This document shows positions 23,623 to 36,976 of a DNA stretch of 64,000 nucleotides, piece by piece. Numbering within the stretch: position 1 is the stretch's first letter; the number at the start of each line of letters is the position of its first letter. The position numbers were made by a program, and so were the translations under genes. The stretch comes from Anaeromyces robustus (taxonomy: Eukaryota; Neocallimastigomycota; Neocallimastigomycetes; Neocallimastigales; Neocallimastigaceae), in assembly GCA_002104895.1 (NCBI GenBank), contig MCFG01000316.1, positions 1 to 64,000 of the forward strand, given 5' to 3'. The notes under the pieces were generated by a model. The model made no database searches, was not told the origin of the DNA, and saw only the letters and a list, made by a program, of their open reading frames with translations.

Positions 23623-23984
23623 ATGGCTGTAATAATTAGTATGCCAAAATTTGATATACAGGAATATAAATATTCTCAACTTAATAATGAAAAAGAATAT
23701 TTTTGGGATAGACAAGTATGTATTCTATTTCCACAACTCAATTTTTGTGTTCTTGCAAAAGTAAGTAATTCTGATATAAAAATAATATTTTTAATTAATA
23801 TACATATTATTATCAAATTATGATATCAATAATAATAGTTAACACAATATTTATACTAATGGTTAACTAATATATTTTGATTAAATATTTTTTTATATAT
23901 TAATGTTATTAATAATAGACAATCATATTTGTTGTAATACTTCTTTGGCTCTTTGCTGTACTTTACATTGTTTTGTGTACATAA
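23623..23984 (+). CDS. Small predicted tail-anchored membrane protein (67 aa, two exons)
   Basis: Not a recognised family. Exon 1 (23,623-23,760) gives 46 residues starting MAVIISMPKFDIQEYKYSQ, with a charged, aromatic, soluble-looking character. A phase-0 intron (23,761-23,918; GTAAGT...ATAG, branch-like GTTAACTAAT near 23,861) leads to exon 2 (23,919-23,984). Exon 2 is a single 21-residue hydrophobic segment TIIFVVILLWLFAVLYIVLC-T and stop. With no signal peptide and one hydrophobic helix at the very C-terminus, the layout is that of a tail-anchored protein inserted after translation in the ER or mitochondrial outer membrane. Reading through the intron gives a 66-residue frame without a proper membrane helix, which is why the exon structure is preferred. 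GC content rises clearly over the exons. Function unknown. Confidence 0.72.
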
Positions 23985-25526
23985 ATGATTTTAATTTTTT
24001 TTTATTAGTTTTTTTTTTTTTAATTATTATTTTAAAATAAAAAACAAAAACAAAAACAAAAACAAAAACAAAAACAAACAAACAATTATTATTATTTTTT
24101 TTTTTTACAAAAAGATATGCATATTTTAAATAAGCAGTAGCAATATAATTTGTTATGTATTTTATATATCAATTCTATTATATTTTCAACACATTTTTAC
24201 TTAATATGTAAAAGCAAAATCATTAAAAATTAAATGGTTTAAAATATATAAGTTCAATAATTTTTTTTCTTTCATATTTATTTTTTAAAAATTAAAAGAT
24301 AAAATAAAATTAGAAAAAAATAAAATAAAATAAAATAAATAAAATAAAATAAAATAAAATAATAATAATAATAATAAAAAAGTAAAGTATTAAATATTTA
24401 ATGAAATATAATTCATAAAGTAGATAAATAAATAAAAAAAAAACGATAAAAATAGAATAATATAATATAAAATAGTAAAATAAAGCAAAACAAAACAAAT
24501 AACAATAAAATAAAATAAGATAACAAAATAATTAAAAAATTAATTAATTTGTGTTAGAAAAAAAAAGAAAAAAATAAAATAAAATATTACAATAAAATAT
24601 TTTCACAGTGGAATATTATTGTTACTAATTATTTTATATTGTCCTCAATATATATCATTAAGAAATAATAATAATAATAATTATTATTAATATAAATAAA
24701 TCAATATATCATAATAAAAAAAAAAAAAAATACCTTTTTATATAATTGATTTATTTTATAAAGATAATAATAATAATAATAATAAATAATCAAAAACATA
24801 TTAGAATTAATGATAGAACATCATCATATTAATCATAGTCATAAAAAGGAAATGTTTTTCATAAATACTAAATATTTTAGAGATAGATAATAAGATAATA
24901 ATCATATATATTAGATCTAATTAATACAGAAAGGGAAAATTTATTAATACCTTTTTTTATTTATTATTTATTATTTTTATTTTTTTTTTATAATCATTAA
25001 TTAAATAATTAATTAAAAGGAATATATATATATAAAAAAAAAACAATAAAAAATCAATAAGAAAATAATACAGTTTATAAACACTTTTTTTTTTATATTA
25101 TATATATTTTTTAATAAATTATTATAAATTAATAAATATATATAATTTTATTATTATTATTGTATTTTCTCTTAATTTTACTTATAATCTTTTTATTATT
25201 AATATAATTATTATTTAGAATGAGGATAAAAAAAAGCGGATTTAATTGTAGATTAAATAATTAAATAGGAGAATGTGGTTATTAATCATCCTATAGTAGA
25301 TGATGATATATAATATACCTATCATTTTAACTTTTAATTTATATATTTAAATTTTTTTTTTTTTTATATAGATTATTCTAAAAAAAAGTATAAAATATTT
25401 ATAATTCTTTTTTCTTAAACGAAATATATTTTTTTTTAGCATTATTAATTAATATTAATATTATTAAATGATTCTAATGGACCTTATTATTATACTAAAA
25501 ACATTTGTAATTTATTTATTCCATAA

Positions 25527-25581
<55 letters not shown>

Positions 25582-28500
25582 ATATAAATTTAAATAAATA
25601 AAAAAATTTTTTTTATCATATGAAAATTTTATGTCAAAGAAATAATAAATGAATTTTCTAATTTTTAACATTCAATAATAGAATACAAGAAAAAATTTAA
25701 AAATTAATGTTCTTTTTAAAGATTACTTTATTTTAAAAAATATATCATGATAAATAATTTTTAACAAAAAAACTTTAATAATACAATTTATATTAAAAAG
25801 TTTTCTGATAATTTTTATTATAACTTCAATATATCATTATTATTCCAATAACTTTTTTTTTTTTTTTTTTTTTATTTTAATACATTTTATATTGTTTATT
25901 TAATTCGAATTAATTTGATGACAATTTAACCATTTGATCCTTATTTTTTGTTTTTACTAATTTTAATCTATCATAATTCTTTATCTATAGTATAATAAAG
26001 TATAATAAATTTGACCATATCTCATTTTTTGTTAATATATATAATATCTAAATTCATATTTTTATTTATTTTACATTAATTTTACTCTCATAATAGTCTT
26101 AAAAAATTTTTTTTTCATAAAAAAAATAAAAAAAAAATTTGGTCAAAATAAACAAGAAAATGAAGTATCTATTATTATTATCCTTTATATAAATTCTTTG
26201 AAATAAATAGTAAGAATTTAAATTTATATTTAATAAAAAGAAATGAAATATTATCAAAAAAAATTTTTTTAAGGTATTACTTTGAAGGTAAAAAAAAAAA
26301 AAAAAAAGAAAGTTTGAAAAATAACATTTTCCAGTTATAGTGATTTAATTTATGAAGTGTAGTGTTCCCATCAACTCAATAAATATTAATTTCCTTTCTT
26401 AATTTCATTAATAAATTTTTTTATTAAACAAATTACATCTTTAACTGCCATATTCCTTTCGAATTTCTTTACTTACATAAATATCAAAATGGGATGAAAT
26501 ATCAATTTAATTCATTTTCTGTAAATTCCTAACTATCATTAATATATAGATTAAAAGTAATGAATATTTATTTATGGGAATTTTTTCTTGGTATTTATAG
26601 ATTTCGCTCATATTCTTTCTATCATTAGTAACTTTTAAACCGTCAAATAAATTTTTAAATAATTTTTATCAAAACTAATCTTTTTATTATTTCAAATTAA
26701 ATGAAGTTTTATACATATATTTAATTTACAATTATATTTTTCTTATATATCTGTATAACTTTGTTATATGTTTTAAATATTTATTTATTTTCCTTTTAAT
26801 TAATTAATTAATTAATTAGGTTATCGTGTTCTTTTTTTTTTTTTTTTTTTTTTTTTTCAATATTATCTTTATTTTGTTGTTTTTGAAAACTTTCCTTAAT
26901 AGTTTTTATTAAAAAAAAAAATTACCGTTTTATATGCCGTTTTTTTATATAATTAATGGATTTATATTTAAGTATATCTAATAACATATATTATTTTATA
27001 TTAATTATCATATATTATTATAATATAATATATGTAGGAACATATATTGAAGTTAACTTGTATATTGAAACAATAAATAAAATTTTTTAAAAAAAAATTT
27101 TTTTTTAAAAGATTGCTTGTTTATTATCAATAATATTAATAAAGTAGAATGAAATAATAAATAAATATATTTCAATATAAATCGAATAAATATTATAATT
27201 TTATATTATTTAATTTACTATTTAATAAAAATTTTTTTTTTTTTAAAATAATGGCTGGTCCATTTTTAAATAATAATAAAAAAAACAAGAAATATTTTAT
27301 ATTATTTTTTTAACACTAATAAAGAACGAAAGAAAAAAATTATTAAAATAAAAGCATCATTTTATAATAATAATAAACTAATAATTAATAAATTAGTAAT
27401 TAATTAATTAATGGTTATTTTTTATAATTAAATTTAATCAGTATATTTGACATTTTGTTATAATAAATATATTTTACTTTTTCTTTATTAATAAAATAAC
27501 AAAAAAAGATATCACTAATATAAAACAAAAAATGAATATTATAAAACATGAAATAAAAATGATATTTTTTTTTAACTAAAAAAATTAAAAAAGATTAAAT
27601 CATCATTGTAATTTTATAACGTAATGTCATATTATTTTTATTATCTTTTTATTAATTTCATTTTAAAATCATTTATCTTTTTAATTATTTAAAAAAAAAT
27701 ATTTAATTTACACACTTAAAAAAATTTATTATTATTATTATTAAAAAAAAGATAAATAATATTTTAAATATATATATATATTCCCCAATTTACCGAAGAA
27801 ATTAATATATATTATTAAATTTTAAATAATTATATTATTATTATTTATATTATTATTAGTGAATCAATATTAATTATTATTATCTTTTATTAATAAATAT
27901 TACTTTTCCTGTTAGTCATTCTGTTATATGTATTACAAATACATTACATCTTTAAAATTGTTGTATAAATCCTTCTAAATTAAGAAATATTAAATATTAA
28001 CAAATCAAATTTAAATGAATGCCGATTTTTTTAAAAAGATGTTTCTATTAAAATTTTTAAAAAAATTTTTATAATATATTACATTATATTATACATATAT
28101 TAATTTAATATATCCTTTTAAAATTACTTGTTTACTTTTATTACTAATTTATACTATTGGTTACACCAATTAGGAATATTCATATATTATTTAATATTAA
28201 TATGATACTTGAATACATAGAATAACTTTATCATATTACACAATTATACTATTTATATTAAATTTTATAAAGTTAAAAATGTATATCATATATAAAAATT
28301 CCATATTAATATATATTAATATATATATTATATAATAAACATAATTTTTATAACAAAAAAAAAATTTTTTTTTAAAAATTTTTGACTTTTCTACTATCTG
28401 TAACAATAATAAATATAAAATGAAGTAATGTAATAATTAATACAAAAAAAAAAAGTGTAAAAATCTTCATATTCATATTAGTGTTGAATATAGAAACAGT

Positions 28501-30071
28501 AATAAATGATTTTGGAATTTATAAAATATATTTACAAATTTCAAATAAATTATTTGTATTTCGTTTTTTCTGTTAAGATTATATAATAAATTACTTAAAA
28601 GTTTATTATAATTTTTATATATAATTTTTTAAGTAAATACATAAAAATACTTTATTATGTTAATTTTTTATATCATATATGGATTTATCTAATATTTTAT
28701 TTTTTACTAATTATTTATTATTTATTCATTTATTTATGCTTAATTATTTATATATTAATATATTGATTAATCTATTATATATAAATATCATATATAATAA
28801 TCTTATAAAATATATTTATTTATTTTTTTTTTTTGATATTTTTTCCTTTATTATATTTTGAACGTATCAATTTTAATTGATAAGCGTACAAAAACAATTT
28901 TTTTTTTTTATTACTTCTTTTTTTCTTAATTTCTTTTATGTTAATTAATTTAAATATACTTTATTATATAGGATATAATTTTAATATATTTTGTATTATA
29001 TATATTCCAACATATTCTTATATTAAATTTATATTAATATAATATATATAAAAAATTTATATAAAAAAAGAAAATCTCTGAACTTTAATAAACATTAAAA
29101 AGCAAGCCATAAAATTATTACAAATTAATTTCATTATTATGAGAAAAATTTATTATAATTATGTATTATATAATTAATAAGCCTCATTTTATATTGTAAA
29201 TAAATGTATTAATTTATAACAACAAATGGCGTAATAGCAAATACTTATTATAAAATTTACTATTTATATATTGTGTTTTATTTAATAATATATACTAAAT
29301 GATTATAATAATATAAATTTCATATAAATATAATATATATCTATATATATTAATATATATTAATTTTTCTTTATTTTATCTATTGTTACGTAGTTGAAAA
29401 AACATAAATATTATTGGACATGCTAATAAATAATAAATAGTATAATATAATAGAAAAAAAGAATAATAGGAAAAATATAATAATATATTAAATACTTATT
29501 AAAAAATATATTAAAAAATTTAAATTTAAATCATATATAAAGTAATACTTTTTCTTGATAAAATAAAAATTAAAAAATAAAAAATAAAAAATAAAAAATA
29601 AAAAAAAAAAAAAAAAATAAAAAATAAAAAATAATAATAGATTATATTAAATAAAGGAAAGACAATAAAATCGAAAGAAAAAAAATGAACTAATATAAAT
29701 TATAAATAAAGAAGTGTTATTATTTAAATTAAAAGAAGCATATAAAAAAAACATTTATTTATTAATTTATTCATGTATAAAAAAAACAATCATAATATTT
29801 TAATTTAAGAAATAAATTAAATTAAATTAGTGTTATTTATTGAACAATAATAAAAAAAAATAAAATATAAATTTTGAACATATATTTGTATATATTAAAA
29901 CTTTTTTTTTAATAATTAAACATTATAATATTTATAAAAATATTTCATTAAATAAGTAATAGGAGTTAAAAAATAATTTATATTATTTTTTTTTTCTTTC
30001 GGATAACAAACAAATAAAAAATACAAAAACAAAAACAAAATATTATACATTTAGTAATAAAAATATTAGAA
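23985..30071. other. Six-kilobase A/T-rich intergenic stretch
   Basis: No gene supported on either strand. It contains microsatellites such as (AAAAC)n near 24,045, (TAAA)n at 25,530-25,582, (AAAAAT)n near 29,575, and many A or T runs. The few open frames (e.g. 28,679-28,861) are made of Ile, Leu, Tyr and Phe codons forced by base composition and are not credible genes. Confidence 0.6.
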
Positions 30072-31111
30072 ATGTTATATTTATATATTATATTTATTTT
30101 ATCATTCTTTGAAATGATATCATCAACACCTTTAAATGCTGAGTATTTTGGCACTTTTAAATATACCAATTATACCATAGATGATATAAAAAACTTAAAA
30201 GTGTAAGTTTAAATATAAATAATAGATAAAAAAAAAATATTAATATATATATATTTTTAAATTTATTTTTTTTTTTTTCTTTTTAAAAAAGTATTTTTTA
30301 AAAAACTAGGACTAAATAAACTTTTACAAAATAATTGATTTGATATATTTTATTTATATATAATTAAATATTTAACAGTAAGACATGTAAAACAGATTCT
30401 GACTGTCCAGAGTTAAGTAACGGCTGTGAATTATATACACGTTGGGATGGTATAGAAGATAAAGAATATCACCTTTGTGACATGACTTATATGTGTCACG
30501 AAAATTCAACTTGTTTACTTCTTCATAATACTTCAACGTATTATATTAATATTCAAGAAATAGAATATGGTATTACATTTATTAATAATAATACTCTTGA
30601 ACATAAAGAAGTTCAGAATAATGACAAAATAATTCTTCATTCATGTGACAAAAGTATGTATAAGCATAATTTATGTAAAACAGATACTTGTTTAAATTCA
30701 TCCAATTGTTATTCCAATCTCTGTTATCATGATACGTGTATAAGAAATAAAGATTATCCATCATATATATGTAGAATTGATTGGTCAGAGGAAAAAGGAG
30801 AGCCTATTATGAGTTGTAAATATGCAAATGGTGAAAAATGTTCAATTAGTAGTGACTGTGATCAATTTAATGTATGTGATGATCTTTACGAAGTATGTAC
30901 ATATCCAATGATTGCTGAAAGTCATCATAAAAATAAATTCCCAGATTATGTATTCTTTTTTGGAGTTTCTATGACAGTAATTATCGTAATAGCCTTAGTT
31001 GTTTTAAGTTCTTTATTTGTTATGTCATGCATTTATGTTGCTATAGATGAATTGAAAAATATTTTATTCAATATAACAGACGATTATAGACAATTAGAAA
31101 GTACTAATTAA
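30072..31111 (+). CDS. Cys-rich secretory-pathway single-pass membrane protein (287 aa, two exons)
   Basis: Exon 1 (30,072-30,202) encodes a signal peptide (MLYLYIIFILSFFEMISS) and a short mature start. A phase-2 intron (30,203-30,378; GTAAGT...AACAG) follows, then exon 2 (30,379-31,111). The luminal or extracellular part has about 18 cysteines, several in C-x(5)-C or C-x-(S/T)-D-C spacings (CKTDSDCPELSNGC, CSISSDCDQFNVC), and N-glycosylation sequons (NST, NTS, NNT). A hydrophobic helix of about 25 residues (VIIVIALVVLSSLFVMSCIY) precedes a short cytoplasmic tail of about 28 residues, giving type I topology. Disulfide-rich repeats of this kind are common in surface proteins of anaerobic gut fungi, which I recall only in general terms. 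The start is chosen because it gives the signal peptide in frame with both exons. Starting at 30,482 would lose the signal and four cysteines. Ligand and role unknown. Confidence 0.82.
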
Positions 31112-32634
31112 TCCTAAAATTTTCCAGAATAATAAAATTATTATAATACAAATAAAGAAAAATAAGATAAATAAAAATAAAAAATAATAAATAAATAATT
31201 AAATAATAATAATAATAATAATAAAGAAAAGAAAAAAAAAATAAATCTAAATTAAAAAAATGAATAAATAAAACAAAAATAAAATCAGTCATTCAAATTA
31301 ATGCAAATTTAATATAATATCTATACCATTACCTATTAAAATATCTAATTAAATAATGCATCAATTTTTTAAATAATTTATACAACTTAAATATTTATAT
31401 ATTATAACTGAAAAGTAATTCGAGTTGAAGAATTAATATTAATAATAACTATAAAATTATTTCATACATTATCTTAATTCTATTTAAAATAAAAATAATT
31501 TATTACCACCATTACATAAATTAGATGCAAAGATCTAGTATTTTTTTTTTTTTAAAAAAAAAAAAGTAATAAGAAAAAAGAAAAGAAATGAAAATAATAA
31601 AATAAAATAATTATTTTTTTTTTCCTTTTTGACCTCATAATTTTTAAATAAATAAATAAATAAAATTAATAAGTTTTGAAATATAAATTTATTTAAATGC
31701 TCAATTGACAATTTTCATTTTATATTAATATATATATATATATTTTTTCTTTTTTTCTACAAAATTCATGTAAATTTTTATTTTTATAATATTTTTAAAA
31801 GTATTAGTAAAATTTTAATATTATAGAAAAATGCATATTGTATATATACATATCCTTAATAACTTGATAATTTTTTTCTTTTCTTTTTCTTTTTTCTTCT
31901 TTTTTTTTTTTATAATTGTATATATAAAATTAATTTTATCTTTTTTATTTTATTTTAATATTTATAGAAATTAATAAATAGAAATATATGATAAACAATT
32001 ATTATTCAAATATCATTCAATATATTTTTCTTTTCTTTATCTTTTTCTTTCTATCTTTTTTTTTTTTTTTTATTTTTTATTTTTTTATAACCGTATATAT
32101 AAATTAATTTTTACCTTCTTTTTTTTCTTTTTTGATTATTTTAAAAAAATAAAAAACTTGATTTCAAAAAATAAAATAAACCTATTTTTACTTTAGTTTT
32201 TTATCTTTCCTTTTTTTTTTTTTTTTTTGTTTTGTTTTGTTTACTTACTTATTTGTTTGCTTTTTTTCTTTTTTTTCTTTTTTTCTTTTTTTCCTTTTTT
32301 TCTTTTTTCTTTTTTTCTTTTTTAATAAGTATTTAATATATTATAATATTTTTCTTTTTTCTTTTTTTCTTTTTTTCCTTTTTTTTCTTTTTTTTTTTTT
32401 TTTTTTCTTTTTTTTTTTATTACAAATATAAAAATAGAACATTCTTATGTAATAGTTTTTCCATTTAATTATTAATCTTAAAAAAAAAAACAATTAAAAA
32501 AACAATTTATTCTAGGAAAATACTTAAAAAAAAATAGATTAAATATTTATTAATATAATATATTAATATTTATTTGTTTTTTTAACTATTTGATTAATAA
32601 TGAAAAAAAAATTAAAAAATTGAAAAAAAATAAT
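31112..32634. other. A/T-rich intergenic stretch with long pyrimidine tract
   Basis: No gene. AATAAA-type signals follow the preceding gene. From 31,865 to 32,420 the plus strand is dominated by T and C (TTTTTCTTTTT repeats), forming a nearly unbroken polypyrimidine domain. The open frame across it (32,237-32,431, Phe/Leu only) is a composition artefact. Confidence 0.7.
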
Positions 32635-32716
32635 CGACGGCTGCAGGGTTTGAACCTGCGCAGGCAGAGCCTATTAGATTTCAAGTCTAACTCCTTAACC
32701 ACTCGGACAAACCGTC
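32635..32716 (-). tRNA. tRNA-Ser (TGA anticodon)
   Basis: 82 bases on the minus strand fold as a type II tRNA. The acceptor stem is GACGGTT with its complement and discriminator G. The D-arm is TCCGAGTGGTTAAGG, the anticodon loop CTTGAAA (anticodon TGA, reading UCA), and a long variable arm follows (AGGCTCTGCCTGC region). The T-arm is GGTTCAAACCC. There is no intron. It is the only convincing true tRNA gene in the window; a solo LTR starts 67 bp upstream of its 5' end. Confidence 0.95.
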
Positions 32717-32783
32717 TTCTTGGTTGGAATTTTGCTACGAGCCTCATAGAAATATAGCTTTAAAGTAGATTATGATAATTATA

Positions 32784-33376
32784 TGTAAAGATTTGGAGTG
32801 ACCACTAGGTTATTGTAGGAAATTAATAATAAATAATAATATAATATATTAAATTATTTATAACACTATTGATTATTCACTTAATTAATTAGTAGATTCA
32901 TTTATATAATATATATTTGTTCATTTATTTATGGTTGATATTTATATTTTATTTATTATTAATTGATTGTTAATATCGACTCAAAGAGTCAAATAAAATA
33001 AAATACATGAATTTATATATTCAAAAATCTATTCTAAATTATTACATGATTGGGCAAATTATTTAAAATAAGAATTATATAATTATTTAATTATTATTTT
33101 AATTAAATAAATATAATATTAAGAACTAGATAAATTATTATATTAATTAAGTGAATAATAAATTAATATTTAAATAAATTTATTTCAATGAATACATATT
33201 ATTAATTTAAGTAAATTATTATCTAATAATTGAGTGAATATATTTATTATTAATTAAATAAATAATATTATTCCGAAAGGTAAAGAGTAAGGTTCGAACC
33301 AGAGACAACCAACATAATAATAGAAGCAGGTAGAACTGAGCCTAATTAGTAGCCATAATGGATCCATATCATTACA
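32784..33376 (-). mobile_element. Solo LTR, diverged B family, beside the tRNA gene
   Basis: 593 bp from TGTAAAGATTTGG to CATATCATTACA, flanked by target duplication TTATA. Shares the CACTAGGTT-TTGTAG end with family B. The minus strand carries the tRNA-like module (B box GGTTCGAACC at 33,291-33,300, weak A box around 33,332-33,344). It lies 67 bp upstream of the tRNA-Ser start. Confidence 0.88.
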
Positions 33377-34004
33377 TTATATACCTATGTAAATAAATAT
33401 AAATTTACAATATTAATAATGTAAAATTGTATTATACACATATAATTAATTATTATAATCAATCTACCAATAGTATTAAAGGAAATTAATATAGAATAAG
33501 ACTATAAAATAATAAATTTTAATAAATAAAAATAAATTAGAGAGAGAAAAAAAAAAAAAAAAAATAATTAAGAAAATATAGAGAAATAAATATTTAAATA
33601 GTTATCAAATAGTGAATAATTATATAAAATTTTAAATATATTACTAAGGTAATTAAGCTAAATATTAGGAATATATTAAGAAAATAATATTTATCTTAGA
33701 GAATTACCTTAATAATAATAGTAATAATAATAATAATTAGAACTTAATATTAAACTTATTATAAGAATACAAACATTGTAAAAGATAATTATTATTAGTG
33801 TAGAAAGACTAATAATTAAATAAAATAAATAAACATTACGACTTTAAAACATAAATTCATTTTAGTTATTGTTTATAAAATAATAACGTGTTTAAGTATA
33901 TTTTTTATAAATCTTTATACTAGAATATATTATTTTATATTTAACAACTTGTAGTTTCCCTAAATAAATAAAAATTGATACTATTTGAAAAAGTTGTATC
34001 AATT
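33377..34004. other. A/T-rich host sequence of L3
   Basis: No gene seen. Its last bases and those after 38,634 flank element L3 and share AATT, the probable 4-bp target duplication. It may be an older copia region. Confidence 0.4.
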
Positions 34005-34613
34005 TGATAAAGAATGAAATTTTTAAATAATAAAATAATAATCTATCTGATTTTAAAAATTATCAATATTAAATTAAACATTAAATTATAAAATATTTAA
34101 TTATTTAAAATATTATAAAATAATAATAATTATATTTAATTTATAAATATTAAAAATAAAATAATTATTTAACAATTTATTGTTAAATACTTTAATAATT
34201 GTTTATAAACATAGCTTAATTCTAGAAATTAGTATAAAAATAAATTATAAAATATTCTTTTAAATTTGTTCCTAATTAGCCATAAAAATTAGATAATAAA
34301 TAATAATTAATAATTAATAATATTCTTAGATTAATTTTAAAATATAAAATGGTTACTAATTAGCCTAAATTAGATATTATTAGTAATAATACTTACTAGA
34401 AGTATTATATTAAATTTTTAATAAAATTTCATGTAATAATACATAACAAGATGTATTAAATTAATAATTAATAAATAAAGATTTTTATAATAAAACATAT
34501 TTAAATTTCTTATAAAACAATTTTTAAATTTATTTACTATAATAAATATTTGAATACAGGTAAATATCACTTTCTAAGTCTATTTAGAATTAAGATATTT
34601 ACCATTTGTATCA

Positions 34614-35871
34614 ATGGTGGAGAATCCAAAAACCTACTGTTAGTAGCTAATCTTAAGGCCGGAGGGAAGTATATAATCTTTTCGGTTCCCCAAAAAGATC
34701 ATATATAAATTTATTCAAAAATTAAATTAATATAATAGAATATTTATAAATATTATTAAAAGTTATATAAATAATAATAAAATTACAATAAAAATAATAT
34801 AAAAGAATAATAATATAATAAAATATTTTTTTATAAAATTTTATAATCAAAAATCTATAAAATTAATTATAATAAAATATTAAATAATATATAAAATAAT
34901 ATTCTAATAATTTATTAATAAAATAATAATGTAATCTAGAGAAGGATTAATATTATAAAAACAATTATAATTATATAAAACATTAATATTTAAAAATTAA
35001 AAATTATTTTAAACAAAATTATTATAATTAAAAATAATAAATAGATATAAACATTATAATATATATAAAAATATAAATTAAATTATTATACTATATATTA
35101 GAATATATTGTAGTATATTATCATTTTATATTGTTTAATATATTTTAAAATAGTTTATTATATAAATTTAATATCTGAATTAAATTTTTCATAAACAATC
35201 CATATAAAAATAATTTTTATGAAATATTCTTGTAATATTTTATATCAATATTATGATATATAGTAGTCTATATACAAAATATTATAATATTGCCATTTAA
35301 AGCCGATATCTTATAATATAATATATAATATTATAAAGCCACAATGATAATATAATATATAACAAGCCTATATGTAGAATATTATATTATAAAAATTAAA
35401 ATGAAGAAATTCTGAAGATAGAATCTACAGAAACAATTATTTAATGGAAAAATACTTAATAATCCTAATAGAAAATAATAGTCTTTCTATAAATATTTCT
35501 AGGAAAATATAAAAACAAAATGTGGATACTTTGAAGTGGATAATATCAAATAAACCTTAAATAATAATTAAAATAACGAAATATTATTAAAATAATGTGG
35601 ATAAATTGTGGATACAATTAAAACTAATAACAAAATAATGAGCATTTAAGTCTTATAACTCGGAATAAAAATAAATTAACACTTATGGAAGACATAACAA
35701 ACTTGAAGTTTAAACAATAAATATAACACAAAAAAAAAAAAAGAATAATCTAACTAAAAAGAAGAACAATTAATCAAAGATATATAACTATAAAATTCCA
35801 TTCTTTATAAAAATATAATTTCAATATTAATAACTTCATGGGTCGAAGTTATATCTTAACGCCGGAGGAAT
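34614..35871 (+). other. Internal region of L3, non-coding
   Basis: 1258 bp, A/T-rich. GC-richer blocks lie only at the two ends (near 34,620-34,700 and 35,835-35,870), where priming signals belong. No protein frame above background. Confidence 0.7.
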
Positions 35872-36099
35872 TGATAAAGAATGAAATTTTTAAATAATAA
35901 AATAATAATCTAGCTGATTTTAAAAATTATCAATATTAAATTAAACATTAAATTATAAAATATTTAATTATTTAAAATATTATAAAATAATAATAATTAT
36001 ATTTAATTTATAAATATTAAAAATAAAATAATTATTTAACAATTTATTGTTAAATACTTTAATAATTGTTTATAAACATAGCTTAATTCTAGAAATTAG

Positions 36100-36663
36100 T
36101 GTAACGAATTTCACAATTAATAAAATAGTAACCATGGTCTAGTGGTTAGTCACTATGACCATCTGGGCGAACACTCTGGGTTCGACTCACACTGTTACAA
36201 ACTTTATTAAAATTTTATTTTTTAAATTTTTTTATTATAAATTTCTGTATTTTATTTCTGTATTTTTATTTCTGTATTTTACGTAGAAATTAATAGAATA
36301 CAATCAAAAATTTAAGACAACTTTTATATTAAATTTTTCTAAATTTTTCTATAAGATTTTAATCAAAAGTTTCTAGAAATTTTAAATAACTTTTTACGAA
36401 GAAAACTATTTTTCCGTAAAAAGTATAAATAGGTGTAAAATTTTTTAATGATTAATTCTTCGCGATTTTATTAATTAATTATAAGTAATTCAGAATATTA
36501 CAAAATTAATTAATAAATAAATAAATTTTTACTTTTAATAAATCTAATAAAATAAGTTCTTATAAAACCAATTTTCTTTTCTGATTTACTTTCTGTGTAG
36601 ACCTGTTGGGTCAATCAAAATAATTGTGTAAAATAATTTACTTATTTTTTACAATTTATTACA
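36100..36663 (+). mobile_element. Solo LTR of the A group inside the L3 3' LTR
   Basis: 564 bp, TGTAACGAATTTC...TTTATTACA, target duplication ATTAG on both sides. The tRNA-like module matches element A almost exactly (boxes at 36,135-36,145 and 36,178-36,188), while much of the rest is diverged. Confidence 0.9.
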
Positions 36664-36976
36664 ATTAGTATAAAAATAAATTATAAAATATTCTTTTAAA
36701 TTTGTTCCTAATTAGCCATAAAAATTAGATAATAAATAATAATTAATAATTAATAATATTCTTAGATTAATTTTAAAATATAAAATGGTTACTAATTAGC
36801 CTAAATTGGATATTATTAGTAATAATACTTACTAGAAGTATTATATTAAATTTTTAATAAAATTTCATGTAATAATACATAACAAGATGTATTAAATTAA
36901 TAATTAATAAATAAAGATTTTTATAATAAAACATATTTAAATTTCTTTTAAAACAATTTTTAAATTTATTTACTAT

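Noticed and set aside
24310-24498. Minus-strand open frame of Phe, Tyr, Ile and Leu residues
   Set aside because: Produced by (AAAAT)n-type repeats; no mixed composition, no splice logic, no homology-like motif.
25524-25583. (TAAA)n array considered as a CRISPR-like or centromeric repeat
   Set aside because: A plain 4-bp microsatellite without unique spacers or a longer unit.
28679-28861. Plus-strand 60-residue hydrophobic frame
   Set aside because: Composition is that of A/T-rich noise and flanks show no change in base content; not a credible membrane protein.
32237-32431. Plus-strand Phe/Leu frame
   Set aside because: Lies in a T/C repeat tract; any frame there stays open because TTT, TTC and CTT are not stops.
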